Shown here: positions 26,326 through 35,047 of the stretch, piece after piece
How positions within the stretch are numbered: position 1 is the first letter of the stretch
Layout: each line of letters begins with the position of its first letter
NCBI RefSeq assembly: GCF_008704425.1
Contig: NZ_CP023696.1
Coordinates: 1-64,000 of the forward strand
Reading direction: 5' to 3'
Origin: Streptomyces fradiae ATCC 10745 = DSM 40063
GTDB lineage: Bacteria > Actinomycetota > Actinomycetes > Streptomycetales > Streptomycetaceae
DNA: 64,000 bases
Notes under the pieces: generated by a model
Database searches by the model: none
What the model was told of the DNA's origin: nothing
The model's input: the letters and a program-made list of their open reading frames with translations, nothing else
Program-made: the position numbers and the translations under genes

Positions 26326-27699
26326 ATGCCGACGTGTACCCGCCGGGCCAAGTCGACCCGGCGCTTATGCCGCCGGGAGGCCGCCGAGTGGCCCCGCTAC
26401 GACGATCTCCCCGCCCCCGTGGTGGCGTGCGCCAGCCACCTCACGCCGGCGGAATGGGCCGCCTGCCAGGAAGCCCGCGCCCGGGCGAACGCCGAGTGGT
26501 CCGCCCGCCAAGCAGAGGAACTGGCCGCACGCGAAGAACGGGGTGAAAAGGCGCAGCCGGCGGCCACCGTGGCGCACTATGTCCCGCGGCCGTGCACCGG
26601 CCAGTGTGTCTCCCAGGAACGTGCCTGGGGCCGCGAGGCGGACAGCGCTTCCAGCCTGTGCGCGACCTGCGACGGCTACGTGTGCCTGGCCTGCGGCGAG
26701 GCCGAAGTCGACGGCATCTTCGACTTCTGCGGCCGGTGTGCGGCGTTGGAATCGGAGATCGACCAGGAGCCGGACGAGGTCTGGGACGACGAGATCGACA
26801 CCGGGCCCGCCCCGCGCATGCGGCTGACCGCGATGGTGAACCAGCTCGTCGCGGCCACCGGCGCCACACACCGCGACGTCAACGCCCGCATCAACCGGAC
26901 CATCGGGGTACACACCCGCGTCGGAGCCGACGAGCAGGTGATCCGCCGCGCCGCCTGGGCCGCCCGCGACTGGCTCGACCACCTTCTCTCAAGCCCTCAG
27001 GCGGACACCCCCGCCCCACCCGACGTGCCCGATCCCGGCGCAAGGACAGTGACCGCCGAGCACGCCGATCCCTCTGCACAGGTGGAACGCGCTGCGATCC
27101 CGGGCGGCCGGGTACTACGGTCAGCGCCCATGGACACCCCCGCACCACACCCCGCCGACGACGCCGCGGGCGAGCACGCCGAGCTGACCGTGACCGTCCG
27201 CCTGACCGGCCAGAGCGCCAGGCGCCTGCGCCGCGCGGCCGAGATCCAGCAGCGGCCCGTCGAGGAGGTCGCGGCCGAGAGCATCAGCGACGAGATGCAC
27301 CGGGAGGTGCACGATGCGCTGTACAGCGGCAGCGACGCGTACGCGGCCACCCTCGACGGCCTCGCCAAGCGCCTCGCACTCATCGTCCGCGAACTGGGCG
27401 CCCTGCCCTCCGGCGCCGCCGCACACGTGATCGCCCAGGCAGCAGCCGAGAAACACGGGCCCCTGCCCGAGGAATGGCACCAGTGCATGCTCGAACAGCT
27501 CACCGAGATGTGGACCGGGCGCACCACCGAGTTCGGCGCGCGTCCCGACGGTTCCGTCGGCCCGCTGGAGGACACGAAGGTCCACGCGATGGTCACCCCC
27601 GCGCAGTGGGACGCCCTGGCCCGCATCGGCGCACCCGGCAGCATCGCACTGGGCACGCAAGAGGCCCTCAAGGCCGGGATCGCCGCCCTCGACCGATAG
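26326..27699 (+). CDS. Hypothetical protein with a Cys-rich zinc-finger-like segment
   Basis: Protein of 457 residues that I do not recognise. Around residues 108-137 three C-x-x-C pairs occur (CATC, CLAC, CGRC), probably a zinc ribbon. A helical domain follows (150-230), then a Pro/Ala-rich linker, then a second part from about 275 beginning LTVTVRLTGQSARRLRRAAE, which looks like a ribbon-helix-helix DNA-binding segment of the antitoxin/plasmid type. ATG 26326 is preceded by GGAGG at seven bases. Genes of this look are common on actinomycete plasmids and integrative elements. No enzymatic motif is visible. Confidence 0.65.
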   Translation: MPTCTRRAKSTRRLCRREAAEWPRYDDLPAPVVACASHLTPAEWAACQEARARANAEWSARQAEELAAREERGEKAQPAATVAHYVPRPCTGQCVSQERAWGREADSASSLCATCDGYVCLACGEAEVDGIFDFCGRCAALESEIDQEPDEVWDDEIDTGPAPRMRLTAMVNQLVAATGATHRDVNARINRTIGVHTRVGADEQVIRRAAWAARDWLDHLLSSPQADTPAPPDVPDPGARTVTAEHADPSAQVERAAIPGGRVLRSAPMDTPAPHPADDAAGEHAELTVTVRLTGQSARRLRRAAEIQQRPVEEVAAESISDEMHREVHDALYSGSDAYAATLDGLAKRLALIVRELGALPSGAAAHVIAQAAAEKHGPLPEEWHQCMLEQLTEMWTGRTTEFGARPDGSVGPLEDTKVHAMVTPAQWDALARIGAPGSIALGTQEALKAGIAALDR

Positions 27700-27772
27700 C
27701 CGGGTTGCTCGGGTCGGCCGTGCCCCGGGCGGGGGCTAGCATGGCGCGCTCCCCCACGAGAAGAAGGAGCCG

Positions 27773-28285
27773 ATGCAGCCCGAACACCGCCCCTTCCACC
27801 GCTGCGAGGACACCTGTGCGGCCACCGCCCGGCTGCTGGTCCAAGCCGACCCGCTCGACCCCGCACCGCACGCGCCCGCCGCCGGCGCGGCGTCGGTGCA
27901 CGTTCCCCCGGTCACGCCGCGTCCCGTCACTCTCGCGCTGATCGCTGAGCACGTCAACGCCTGGGGCCGCGTCGTCATCGACCCCACCCTCCCGCACGCC
28001 GACGTGACCGCGCCGGAGGAACGGTCCCTGCGCTACACCCTGCAGGCCCTGTGGGAAGCCGCCGGTGAGGCCACCCGCGGCAGCATCCGCTCCACAGACG
28101 GCGCCGCGGCCGACTGGTGGCGCGTGAACTGCGCGCTGCAGGAAGCCCAGGCCGCCGCGCACCGCACCACCCTCGCCAGCAGCGACGGCGCCCAGGCAGA
28201 CCTGTGGTGGTACATCGCCCTGCTCCACCTCGGCCACGCCCGCACCCTGTGGAAGGACCGCATCGGCCACACGCTGCCGCAGTAA
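27773..28285 (+). CDS. Hypothetical soluble protein
   Basis: Protein of 170 residues of unknown family, ATG 27773 six bases after AAGGAG. The C-terminal half is helical and Trp-rich (ADWWRVN, ADLWWYIALLHLG). No membrane segment, signal peptide or known motif is seen. It follows the Cys-rich protein gene by 73 bases on the same strand and is probably cotranscribed with it. Confidence 0.6.
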   Translation: MQPEHRPFHRCEDTCAATARLLVQADPLDPAPHAPAAGAASVHVPPVTPRPVTLALIAEHVNAWGRVVIDPTLPHADVTAPEERSLRYTLQALWEAAGEATRGSIRSTDGAAADWWRVNCALQEAQAAAHRTTLASSDGAQADLWWYIALLHLGHARTLWKDRIGHTLPQ

Positions 28286-28403
28286 CGGAACGCCGCCCGA
28301 TGCGCCGGGCTGACGGCGAAGCCAGGGATCACAGAGCTTCGTCGTCAGCACGATCCGGTAGGCGCCCGGCCGCTTCCCGGGCTGCAGCACGCCGCCGTGC
28401 GGC

Positions 28404-28694
28404 TCACGCGCCCGCAGCGGCCAAAGCGGCACGTCCTTCGCCTGTGGGCTCGACCAGGTCGCCGCGGCTGCCGTCGGCCGGCACCACGACACGGACCAGG
28501 CCCCGCTTCCACAGACTGATCGAGACCCCGTACCACGCCATCTGCCGCTCGGTCCACGCCTCATGGCCGGGATGGTTCTCGTCCATGCCGGGCTCGGCCG
28601 GGTTCAGCACCGGGAAGTACTCGGACATCCACACCGGCCTGCCAGCCTGCACAATCAGCTTCAACAGCTCGCGTTCATCGTTGCTCAACACCAT
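28404..28694 (-). CDS. Small winged-helix-like hypothetical protein
   Basis: Protein of 96 residues, ATG 28694. The order of predicted helices and strands (DERELLKLIVQAGRPV, then WKRGLVRVVVPADGS, then EPTGEGRAALAAAG) resembles a MarR/PadR-type winged helix, where the last part is usually T-x-x-G-x-x-A-L. This suggests a small DNA-binding regulator, but the family is not clear. Confidence 0.55.
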   Translation of the reverse strand: MVLSNDERELLKLIVQAGRPVWMSEYFPVLNPAEPGMDENHPGHEAWTERQMAWYGVSISLWKRGLVRVVVPADGSRGDLVEPTGEGRAALAAAGA

Positions 28695-28872
28695 CCGCGT
28701 AGGCTACGACAGCCTCACGGCCGTCCGTTCGCTGCGCTCCGACCTGCCCCCTACCGGGCCCGCGGCGTACGGGTCGCGGCCGAGACCCCACCAGCCGCTG
28801 GCCGGCAGCAGCCCGTCGGCCAACCTCTGCAGCGCGGGCGACAACAACCCGCCTCGACGAACGGAACCGGCA

Positions 28873-29118
28873 GTGACCGACACGTGGAACGGCGAACCGC
28901 TTGCAGACGCCAAGAGCATGAACGAGGACATCCACTACCGGGTCCACGATGCTGACAGCGGAGCGCTGCTGGGATTCGGCACGGGCCGCGGTGGTGCGCT
29001 GGGAGCCGTGGTGGCCCACTGCCGGCGTGTGGAAGACGCCCACCCCTGCCGCCATCTGGTCATCCGCGCCTACGACGGTCCGGCGGGGCCGGCCTTCGAC
29101 CGCCCGGCCGGACCGTAA
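28873..29118 (+). CDS. Small hypothetical protein
   Basis: Protein of 81 residues if started at GTG 28873; ATG 28918 is an alternative. It contains the stretch YRVHDADSGALLGFGTG. No ribosome site is convincing. Coding character is reasonable but the call is tentative, and no function can be given. Confidence 0.4.
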   Translation: MTDTWNGEPLADAKSMNEDIHYRVHDADSGALLGFGTGRGGALGAVVAHCRRVEDAHPCRHLVIRAYDGPAGPAFDRPAGP

Positions 29119-29229
29119 CGCTTTCACCGCCGTCGCCGGAGTGCGGCCACCGCGAGCCCGCATACCCGTCGCTCTACAGCCCGGCCCGTCACGGCCGACG
29201 ACCGGGCGGGGCGGGGCTGCTGCTGCTGC

Positions 29230-29907
29230 TCAGGTGGTCATGAGGCGGTGGTAGTCCTCGACCTGCTTTGCCAGGTCGTCTTCGGGGATGCCGCTGAAGG
29301 CGCTCATCTGGGCGTAGGACAGGCCAGCCCTGAGTCCGACCAGCGCGAACTCGTGCAGGGCCTGGTTGATCCGGGCCCTGGCATTGCCGAGGGAGACCAT
29401 GCCGAGCTCGACACCATCGGCGGCCGGCAGCGTCCCTTCGATCTTCAGCTCGGCCAGGTCGCGCACCGCACTGGTGATCAGGTAGGTGACGAAGCTCGGC
29501 ATGTCGGAGGGGACATTGCCCGCCCAGGCCGGCTCGTGTGTTTCCGGTGAAGTGTCGGAAGCGTGCTGGGGGCGGCGATGGGTGATGTACTCCCACACCC
29601 ACCGGTAGGACAGCGGAAGCCTGCTGGTGCGAAGGCTCAGCTCCTCATACAGCTCGAAGGCCGAGCGGCGTTCGGCAGGCTCCTTGGCCTGGTCTTCGGC
29701 CAGCAGCGCATCCAGAAGCTGACGGGCCTCGCCCAGTTGCTCCTCGTCGGCCGGGAGGGAATGCGGCAGGGGCAGCACGGCCGAGATCGCCTCCATGACC
29801 GTCTGGCGGGGCACGCCGTGCCGGGCGGCCAGGGAGCTGGGCAGCCTGTCGCCCGCGCGGTGGTCGCGGCGGATCGCGTCGAAGAGCTCTGTCTCTGGCT
29901 CGGCCAT
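29230..29907 (-). CDS. HTH-containing protein at the end of the transposition operon
   Basis: Protein of 225 residues. The N-terminal 45 residues contain a helix-turn-helix (SLAARHGVPRQTVMEAI). The rest is helical with a second possible HTH near the C-terminus (LSYAQMSAFSGIPEDDL). ATG 29907 has AGGGAG upstream. It follows the Walker-less ATPase gene by 44 bases on the same strand, so it is probably the seventh gene of the transposition operon. It could be a target-selection or regulatory factor. I do not recognise its family; it is not a TniQ protein by eye, since it lacks the N-terminal Cys pairs. Confidence 0.6.
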   Translation of the reverse strand: MAEPETELFDAIRRDHRAGDRLPSSLAARHGVPRQTVMEAISAVLPLPHSLPADEEQLGEARQLLDALLAEDQAKEPAERRSAFELYEELSLRTSRLPLSYRWVWEYITHRRPQHASDTSPETHEPAWAGNVPSDMPSFVTYLITSAVRDLAELKIEGTLPAADGVELGMVSLGNARARINQALHEFALVGLRAGLSYAQMSAFSGIPEDDLAKQVEDYHRLMTT

Positions 29908-29951
29908 CGTCTACTCCCTTGTGTCAGCAGGTGGTCGGGTTCATGCACGTC

Positions 29952-31127
29952 TCATGCTGCCCGGCCGGGCGATGGTCTGCCGCCGGCGCTGCCGCGCGCG
30001 GCGGCTGGCCGCCTGGAACGCGAGGTGGGCGCGGCAGGCTGCCGCTTCGTGCCCGGCGCTTGGTGCTCGTGCAGGCCGCAGGCGTGGGCTGCTTCGGTCA
30101 CAGCCGCGTGGTCGAAGGACCTGAGGTGGGGCGTGGAAGTGGTGTCCGCGCGCCCCTCCAGCTGCCCGAAGTGGCGGGCTGCCTCGAGCAAGTCCACTGC
30201 CCAGGACGGTGTCCGCATCTCCCGGCCACGGCCCGTTCGGGCCGTGGGGCCGGTCTGGGCGGCGAAGACCCGCACTGCCAGCGCCGCGGCGTGGACGGGA
30301 TGGGCGATGCGCGCATGGAGCCGGTGCGCGAGGAGCACGGTCGGCTCGTCGGGATCGGGCGGGAAGCGGCCGGCGGCTGGCAGCGGGAGCACTGTACGGC
30401 CCAGGCGGCGGGCTGCTGCCTCGATCACGCCGCGGCCGGGCGTACGGCGGGTGGGCAGCAGGAAGCACGGCTCGCCCTCGTCGGGCGGGAACTGCCCGTT
30501 TGCCTCCCACCACGCGAACCGGTCGGCGGCCGGTGGTGGAGCCGGTGCAGGAGCGGCCACGGCGCGGCGGGCCGCGGCCAGGGTGTGCAGCGCTTCGTGC
30601 GGGAGCACGGTCAGCGCGGCGGCCAGGACGGGCGGGAGGGGGCCATGGCACAGCAAAGTCAGCCGTATTTTGGTGAGCTCGGCCAGGGCGAAAAGGTGCT
30701 CGAAGTGCCGGGAGCTGATGCGATGGGCCCGGGTGACGATGACGTGACCGATACGCAAGGCCAGGATCCAGGCGGCGACCGCGCGCCAGGTGGTCTCGGT
30801 GTTGCCACTCCAGTAGGTGCTGTCCTCGCTGCCGGCCGGCGGGAGATGTTTGCCCAGGCTGCGCAGCAGGTCGTGGGCCAGGGAGGCAGGAGCGCTCGCC
30901 ACCGGGGTGGGGTGGATGGTGATGCGGCCGGTCGCGGGGGTGTGGGCGGCCAGCGCGGCGGCCATGAAGGCGTAGTCGTCGTGAGGGTCGTACACCACGG
31001 CGAGCGGGGGCAGGCCGGGGCAGGTATGGCCGGGTGACCACGTGGGCTTCCACGAGCCTGTGGTGATGTTGTCGGACGAGTCGGTGGTGGTCTCGGACAC
31101 GGCGGCCGTACGCGGCATCGGCATCAT
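29952..31127 (-). CDS. AAA-type paralogue without Walker motifs (copy 2)
   Basis: Protein of 391 residues. Its N-terminal 200 residues match the 485-residue protein two genes upstream and, more distantly, the active ATPase at 33.4 kb. The signature V-I-V-x-x-A-H-R-[IL]-[ST]-[ST] (HVIVTRAHRISS here) corresponds to the Walker B and sensor stretch VVVEDAHRLSTSS of that ATPase, but the acidic pair is gone. The Walker A position reads YDPHDDYAF with no Gly-Lys-Ser/Thr. The C-terminal half is Arg/Ala/Pro-rich and poorly structured. ATG 31127 overlaps the upstream stop (ATGA). I infer a non-catalytic subunit that joins active ATPases in a mixed ring. Confidence 0.65.
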   Translation of the reverse strand: MMPMPRTAAVSETTTDSSDNITTGSWKPTWSPGHTCPGLPPLAVVYDPHDDYAFMAAALAAHTPATGRITIHPTPVASAPASLAHDLLRSLGKHLPPAGSEDSTYWSGNTETTWRAVAAWILALRIGHVIVTRAHRISSRHFEHLFALAELTKIRLTLLCHGPLPPVLAAALTVLPHEALHTLAAARRAVAAPAPAPPPAADRFAWWEANGQFPPDEGEPCFLLPTRRTPGRGVIEAAARRLGRTVLPLPAAGRFPPDPDEPTVLLAHRLHARIAHPVHAAALAVRVFAAQTGPTARTGRGREMRTPSWAVDLLEAARHFGQLEGRADTTSTPHLRSFDHAAVTEAAHACGLHEHQAPGTKRQPAAPTSRSRRPAAARGSAGGRPSPGRAA

Positions 31128-31963
31128 CGAGCTCCGTTTGGTGGCGGTGTGACAGCGGCGGGCGCCGGAGCAGAGCGGCCTGCGGAGTCTGCGCCGGCCG
31201 CAGCGGCGTGGCGGTGGCCCAGGGCGGGGTGGTCGGCGGGGCCGGCGGCGTCCAGGAGGGGGTGGGCGGCCAGGCCGAGGGCGAACAGCACGTCCGGGTG
31301 GGGAGTGGGCTGTTTGCCGGCAGGGGCGAGCAGGCGCCGGTTGGCCAGGCGCGGGATCTGATCGGCGGGCAGGTCGGGGGGGAGGCCGCAGGCGGTGTGG
31401 TGAAGGAGGCGGGTGAGGGCTGCGGCCTCGCCGGGGGCCAGGGAGGCGGCGGTATGGCCTGAGTTGTGCAGGTTCTGTCGCTGCTTGCCGGTGAGCAGGT
31501 CGGGCACGCACGTCAGGTGGATGGCGGTGTCGGTGTGGATAAGCCGGTGCGGACTGCTGGACTGTTCGAGGTGTGCGGCCAGGGTGGTGGCGGCACGCTG
31601 CAGGCGGTGCGGGGTCCATTCCAGAGCGGAGGCCAGGTCGTCGGGGTGGATGCGGTCGGCCTCGAGCAGAGCAGCGTGCAGCACGGTGGCGTGGGTGGCC
31701 GCGCCCGGGGCGGAACGGCGGGCCGGTGCGGGCTGGCGCAGGAGGGCTTCCGCAGAGGTGTTCAGCGCGCGGGCGAGGGTGAACAGGGCCTCGGCGGGGA
31801 GGGTGCTCGGGGTGAGGTGGGTGTCGAAGTCGGTAACGGGGATACCGGTCAGCGCGGCCAGGTCCTCGTCGGTGAGCCTGCACTCCATGGCACGTGTGCG
31901 CAGGAACGTCAGGTCGAACGCGGCCGCGGACGTGTCGCCGGGCGGCGGGGTCTGGTCGGTCAC
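31124..31963 (-). CDS. XRE/winged-helix two-domain DNA-binding protein
   Basis: Protein of 279 residues. Residues 15-65 look like an XRE-type helix-turn-helix (RLTDEDLAALTGIPVTDFD). The middle part (90-190) has a winged-helix-like pattern (DLASALEWTPHRLQRAATTLAAH), and the tail is Ala-rich. It starts with GTG 31963 and overlaps both neighbours by 4 bases, lying between the two Walker-less ATPase paralogues. In Tn7-like elements a separate DNA-binding protein (TnsD or TniQ) chooses the target; this protein could fill that place although it does not resemble TniQ. The other possibility is an operon repressor. Confidence 0.6.
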   Translation of the reverse strand: MTDQTPPPGDTSAAAFDLTFLRTRAMECRLTDEDLAALTGIPVTDFDTHLTPSTLPAEALFTLARALNTSAEALLRQPAPARRSAPGAATHATVLHAALLEADRIHPDDLASALEWTPHRLQRAATTLAAHLEQSSSPHRLIHTDTAIHLTCVPDLLTGKQRQNLHNSGHTAASLAPGEAAALTRLLHHTACGLPPDLPADQIPRLANRRLLAPAGKQPTPHPDVLFALGLAAHPLLDAAGPADHPALGHRHAAAAGADSAGRSAPAPAAVTPPPNGAR

Positions 31964-33417
31964 GGGTGTAGCTCCCCAAGGCGCGGCAGGACGTCGGGGG
32001 CGGAGGGCGTGGGGGTGTGCAGGTGCCAGCAGCGGGCGGCGGTGTGCCAGTCGTCCCCGGGATGGGGGTGGAGAAGGGCGGGGATGGGGAGGCCTGCGTC
32101 GGCGATGAGGGCCTCGAAGCGTGGCGTGGTGCCGAAGCAGTTCGCGAACAGGCCGTGGTTGTCAGCGGTGCGCGGGGTGTGGCGGCGGAATGCGACGGCG
32201 GCGTGCAGCAGGGGGCGGGCGCGGGGCGGGACGGCGTACAGGTGCCGGGGTCCGGGAGGTTCGCCGATGTTGATCCGCGAGTCGCGGTCGATGGCCACGA
32301 TGGTGTGGGTGTCGTCGACGGATCCGATCTGGGTCATCGACAGCAGCGACTTGTCGGTGCCGGTGAACAGCAGGGCCGCGATCGCGGCGGCGCGCAGCGG
32401 GTTGGGCAGGCGCACGGTGATCGTGTGCACGGTGCGCGGGGTGAGGGGCACGGTGGTAAGGCCGGGCCCCGCACAGCTGGCGAGGTCGTCGGGCACGTTG
32501 AGCAGAGACGAGCGGGACAAGAAGCCGGCCTGGGCGCCGCGCACGCGGGCCACGGTGTGCGCGGCGCTGGGACTTGAGACGGTCAGGCGGGCCAGGAACA
32601 GCCGCACGGCCTCGGTCTCCTGCAGGGTGAAGAGGGTGGGCTCGGCCGGGTCGTCTGCCGATGTGATGCCGCCGACCGGGGCTGGTGGGGGTGGCAGGGT
32701 GCGGGCCAGCCAGGTGCGGGCGGCGGCGTAGCCGGCGCGGTACTGGCCGTCGGTGTGCGCGAAGTCGGTGGCGTTCTGGCGGCGCCAGCAGTCCGCGCGG
32801 AACGCGGCCACCGAGCTGCGCGGCAGCGCCGGGAGCGGGTGTGCGTGATCGCGCGGGGGCGGGCCGGTGCGCCGCCTGGTGGCGGCCGGGCCGATCGCCT
32901 CGAGAACGGCGGCTGTGCCTCGTACGGTCGCCACGTCCACCAACTCGGCGGCTGTGAGGTGTTCGAGCAGCCGCTGGAGGTCGGTCTGCTCCGGGGTGTG
33001 GGCCAGGAGGGTCAGGCGGATACCGGTGTCCGCGCGCCAGACGGCCAGGCGGCGCAGGCGCTCGGTGGTGAGGCGGTGGGCGCGCAGCACGATGACCTCG
33101 TCAAGGCCGCAGGCCAGGGTCCAGCAGGTCACCGCCCGCCAGGCCGGGTCGGTGGACATCCGCTCGGCCTCGGGGCGCAAGAATCCGTCGCGGCCGCTCG
33201 CGCGCAGTACGTCCAGTGCGAGGTAGGCCGGGCTGGTGGTGTGCGGGGTCGGGTCGACGGTGATCCGCCCTTGGGCGGGATCGGCCCACTGGTAGGCGGC
33301 TCTGTGCACGTTGTGGTCGTCATCGCCGTCCAGCAGCAGCCTCACCGGCCGCGCCGCCCAGGCCGCTGGCGGCGCGGCCCGCGGGGCGGGGGCGGGGGGA
33401 AGTGTGGGTGCGGTCAT
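31960..33417 (-). CDS. AAA-type paralogue without Walker motifs (copy 1)
   Basis: Protein of 485 residues. Residues 20-170 align by eye with the active AAA+ ATPase encoded next to it: EVIVLRAHRLTTERLRRL corresponds to VVVEDAHRLSTSSFEYLRF, followed in both by a hydrophobic strand. Walker A is lost (LLLDGDDDHN in its place) and the Walker B Asp-Glu pair is replaced by Leu-Arg. A unique C-terminal half of about 250 residues has mixed alpha/beta character (for example SIGS-like loops around VAIDRDSRINIGEP). The coupled start is ATG 33417 (ATGA); longer upstream reading overlaps the ATPase gene. A structural, target-binding or regulatory subunit of a mixed ATPase complex is my inference. Confidence 0.65.
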   Translation of the reverse strand: MTAPTLPPAPAPRAAPPAAWAARPVRLLLDGDDDHNVHRAAYQWADPAQGRITVDPTPHTTSPAYLALDVLRASGRDGFLRPEAERMSTDPAWRAVTCWTLACGLDEVIVLRAHRLTTERLRRLAVWRADTGIRLTLLAHTPEQTDLQRLLEHLTAAELVDVATVRGTAAVLEAIGPAATRRRTGPPPRDHAHPLPALPRSSVAAFRADCWRRQNATDFAHTDGQYRAGYAAARTWLARTLPPPPAPVGGITSADDPAEPTLFTLQETEAVRLFLARLTVSSPSAAHTVARVRGAQAGFLSRSSLLNVPDDLASCAGPGLTTVPLTPRTVHTITVRLPNPLRAAAIAALLFTGTDKSLLSMTQIGSVDDTHTIVAIDRDSRINIGEPPGPRHLYAVPPRARPLLHAAVAFRRHTPRTADNHGLFANCFGTTPRFEALIADAGLPIPALLHPHPGDDWHTAARCWHLHTPTPSAPDVLPRLGELHP

Positions 33418-34247
33418 GGGCGGCGTCCGCCGTCGACCCGGTCGGCCACGGACTGCAGCATGTCCCAGTCGGGCGTGCTCGCTCCTGTGGCGGCCAGTGC
33501 CTGCTGGATGTGGTGGGTGAACACGGCCCAGCGGCGCAGACAACCATCGGCGAGGCGGGCGTCCAGCGCTTTGAGGTCGTCGGGCGGGACGCTCTGCCAC
33601 ACGGGGTGCAGCGCGGGAACCGCCTTCGGGATCTGGTCGCGGGTGAGCGGCCAGATGTAGGGCCAGCCGGCGGTGCGGGTGGCGAGCATCCGCTGGGCGC
33701 GCAAGGAGCGTTCGCCGCGCGCCTGGGCAATCAGGACCACGCACAGCCCCTGGGGGAGGTCGTCGTGGAGGAAACGCAGGTACTCGAAGCTGGATGTCGA
33801 CAGACGGTGGGCGTCCTCGACCACGACGATCCGCGGTTTGAGAGCCAGGGCGCGACGGATCCAGGCGTCGGCGGCCCCTGGGTCGGCGGGTGCCTCACCA
33901 CGGAGGCCAAGTGCACGGTGAAGGGCGGCTCGCAGGTCAGCCGGCGCCGGCTGAGCCCTGAAACGCAGCGGCAGCAGCACCAGCTCACCGAGGCGGCGGG
34001 CGGCGGTGTGGACGGCGAAGGTCTTGCCGACCCCGGCCTCGCCCAGCACGCACACGAACCGGCCCTGGGAGTACGCGTCGGCGAGCGCGTCGCCCACGGC
34101 GAGCATGCCCGGGGTGAGTACGGTGCGCATACCTGGGGTGTCGAGGAAGTGCAGGCCGGACGGGGCCGCGTCTTCCATGACGGCGAAGGGCTCGGCTGCG
34201 GAGGTCGTGCCCCAGACGGCCGGCAGCACAGGCGGGGTGGTCAGCAT
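33414..34247 (-). CDS. Second TniB/TnsC-like AAA+ ATPase
   Basis: Protein of 277 residues with Walker A GEAGVGKT and Walker B IVVVEDAH, then a helix-rich region with a possible arginine finger (RGERSLRAQRM). It has the general form of the transposition regulators TniB, TnsC and IstB, which form ATP-dependent filaments or rings on target DNA and recruit the transposase. The start ATG 34247 lies inside the end of the first ATPase gene (7-base overlap), and its own stop overlaps the next start. Two consecutive TnsC-like ATPases behind one transposase are unusual. It is more similar to the two Walker-less downstream proteins than to the first ATPase. Confidence 0.78.
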   Translation of the reverse strand: MLTTPPVLPAVWGTTSAAEPFAVMEDAAPSGLHFLDTPGMRTVLTPGMLAVGDALADAYSQGRFVCVLGEAGVGKTFAVHTAARRLGELVLLPLRFRAQPAPADLRAALHRALGLRGEAPADPGAADAWIRRALALKPRIVVVEDAHRLSTSSFEYLRFLHDDLPQGLCVVLIAQARGERSLRAQRMLATRTAGWPYIWPLTRDQIPKAVPALHPVWQSVPPDDLKALDARLADGCLRRWAVFTHHIQQALAATGASTPDWDMLQSVADRVDGGRRP

Positions 34248-35047
34248 CGCTTCAGGGCCCAGTCCACGACCCGGTCGTCGACCTTGTCGGCCCCCAAGTG
34301 CTCCATGCCCTTGATCACGTGCTTGGTGACCTTCGCCCACTCCCGGAAGGAGCCGAGCGCGTACTGGGTGTCGACCCGCTTCAGCAGCGCCTCGTCCGCG
34401 CCCCTCCACACCGGGTGGGAGTCGGGCATGGTCCTGAGGACCTCGTCCTCGGTCATGGCCAGGATCTCCAGGCGGATGTAGATCCGTGAGGCCAGTGCCG
34501 GGTCGCTCTGCAGCGTCTCGTACGCCTCCCGGCCGCCGACGAAGAGGATGGCGGGCTTGGGATCGCAGTTGTCCCACAGCTTGCGCAGGAACTCGAAGTT
34601 CTCCCGCCGGTACTGCTGGGCCTCGTCGCACACGATCACATACGGGCGGCGGGGCAGGGTCTCGCGCAGCAGTTTGTCGAACGCGGTCGGCGTCCCCGGC
34701 ATCTTGCAGGACAGGTTCATCTGGTGGAACAGCTCCTCGCGCAGGTCCTTCGGCCCCGGGCGGGAGCGGGCGAAGTCCAGCGGGAGGATCAGATCCGGGT
34801 TCATCTCCTGGATCGTGGCCCGGGTGCCGAAACTCTTGCCGAGCCCCGCATCGCCGTAGATCACCGACATGGCCCGTGATTCGACGGTGTCGACGACGGT
34901 GTCCTTGATCTGCAGCAGCGTGTCGGTGGCGACCAGTGAGGAGTCCTCAAGGCCAAGGAAGAACTGCGGGCGCAGATCCGGACGGCGCGGCGGCCCCGAC
35001 TCGGGCGGCTGGGACGGCGCGGCAGAAGTGGCGGCGGTGGTGGTCAT
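34241..35047 (-). CDS. First TniB/TnsC-like AAA+ ATPase
   Basis: Protein of 268 residues with Walker A GDAGLGKS (65-72) and Walker B VIVCDEAQ (137-144), followed by a sensor-type segment AILFVGGRE. The layout is that of TniB/TnsC transposition ATPases, with the first 40 residues free to contact the transposase. These proteins choose and mark target DNA and stimulate strand transfer. The start ATG 35047 overlaps the transposase stop by 4 bases. Its closest role is the TnsC/TniB partner of the transposase encoded immediately upstream. An IstB-type helper is less likely because the transposase is of the long Mu/TniA kind. Confidence 0.85.
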   Translation of the reverse strand: MTTTAATSAAPSQPPESGPPRRPDLRPQFFLGLEDSSLVATDTLLQIKDTVVDTVESRAMSVIYGDAGLGKSFGTRATIQEMNPDLILPLDFARSRPGPKDLREELFHQMNLSCKMPGTPTAFDKLLRETLPRRPYVIVCDEAQQYRRENFEFLRKLWDNCDPKPAILFVGGREAYETLQSDPALASRIYIRLEILAMTEDEVLRTMPDSHPVWRGADEALLKRVDTQYALGSFREWAKVTKHVIKGMEHLGADKVDDRVVDWALKRC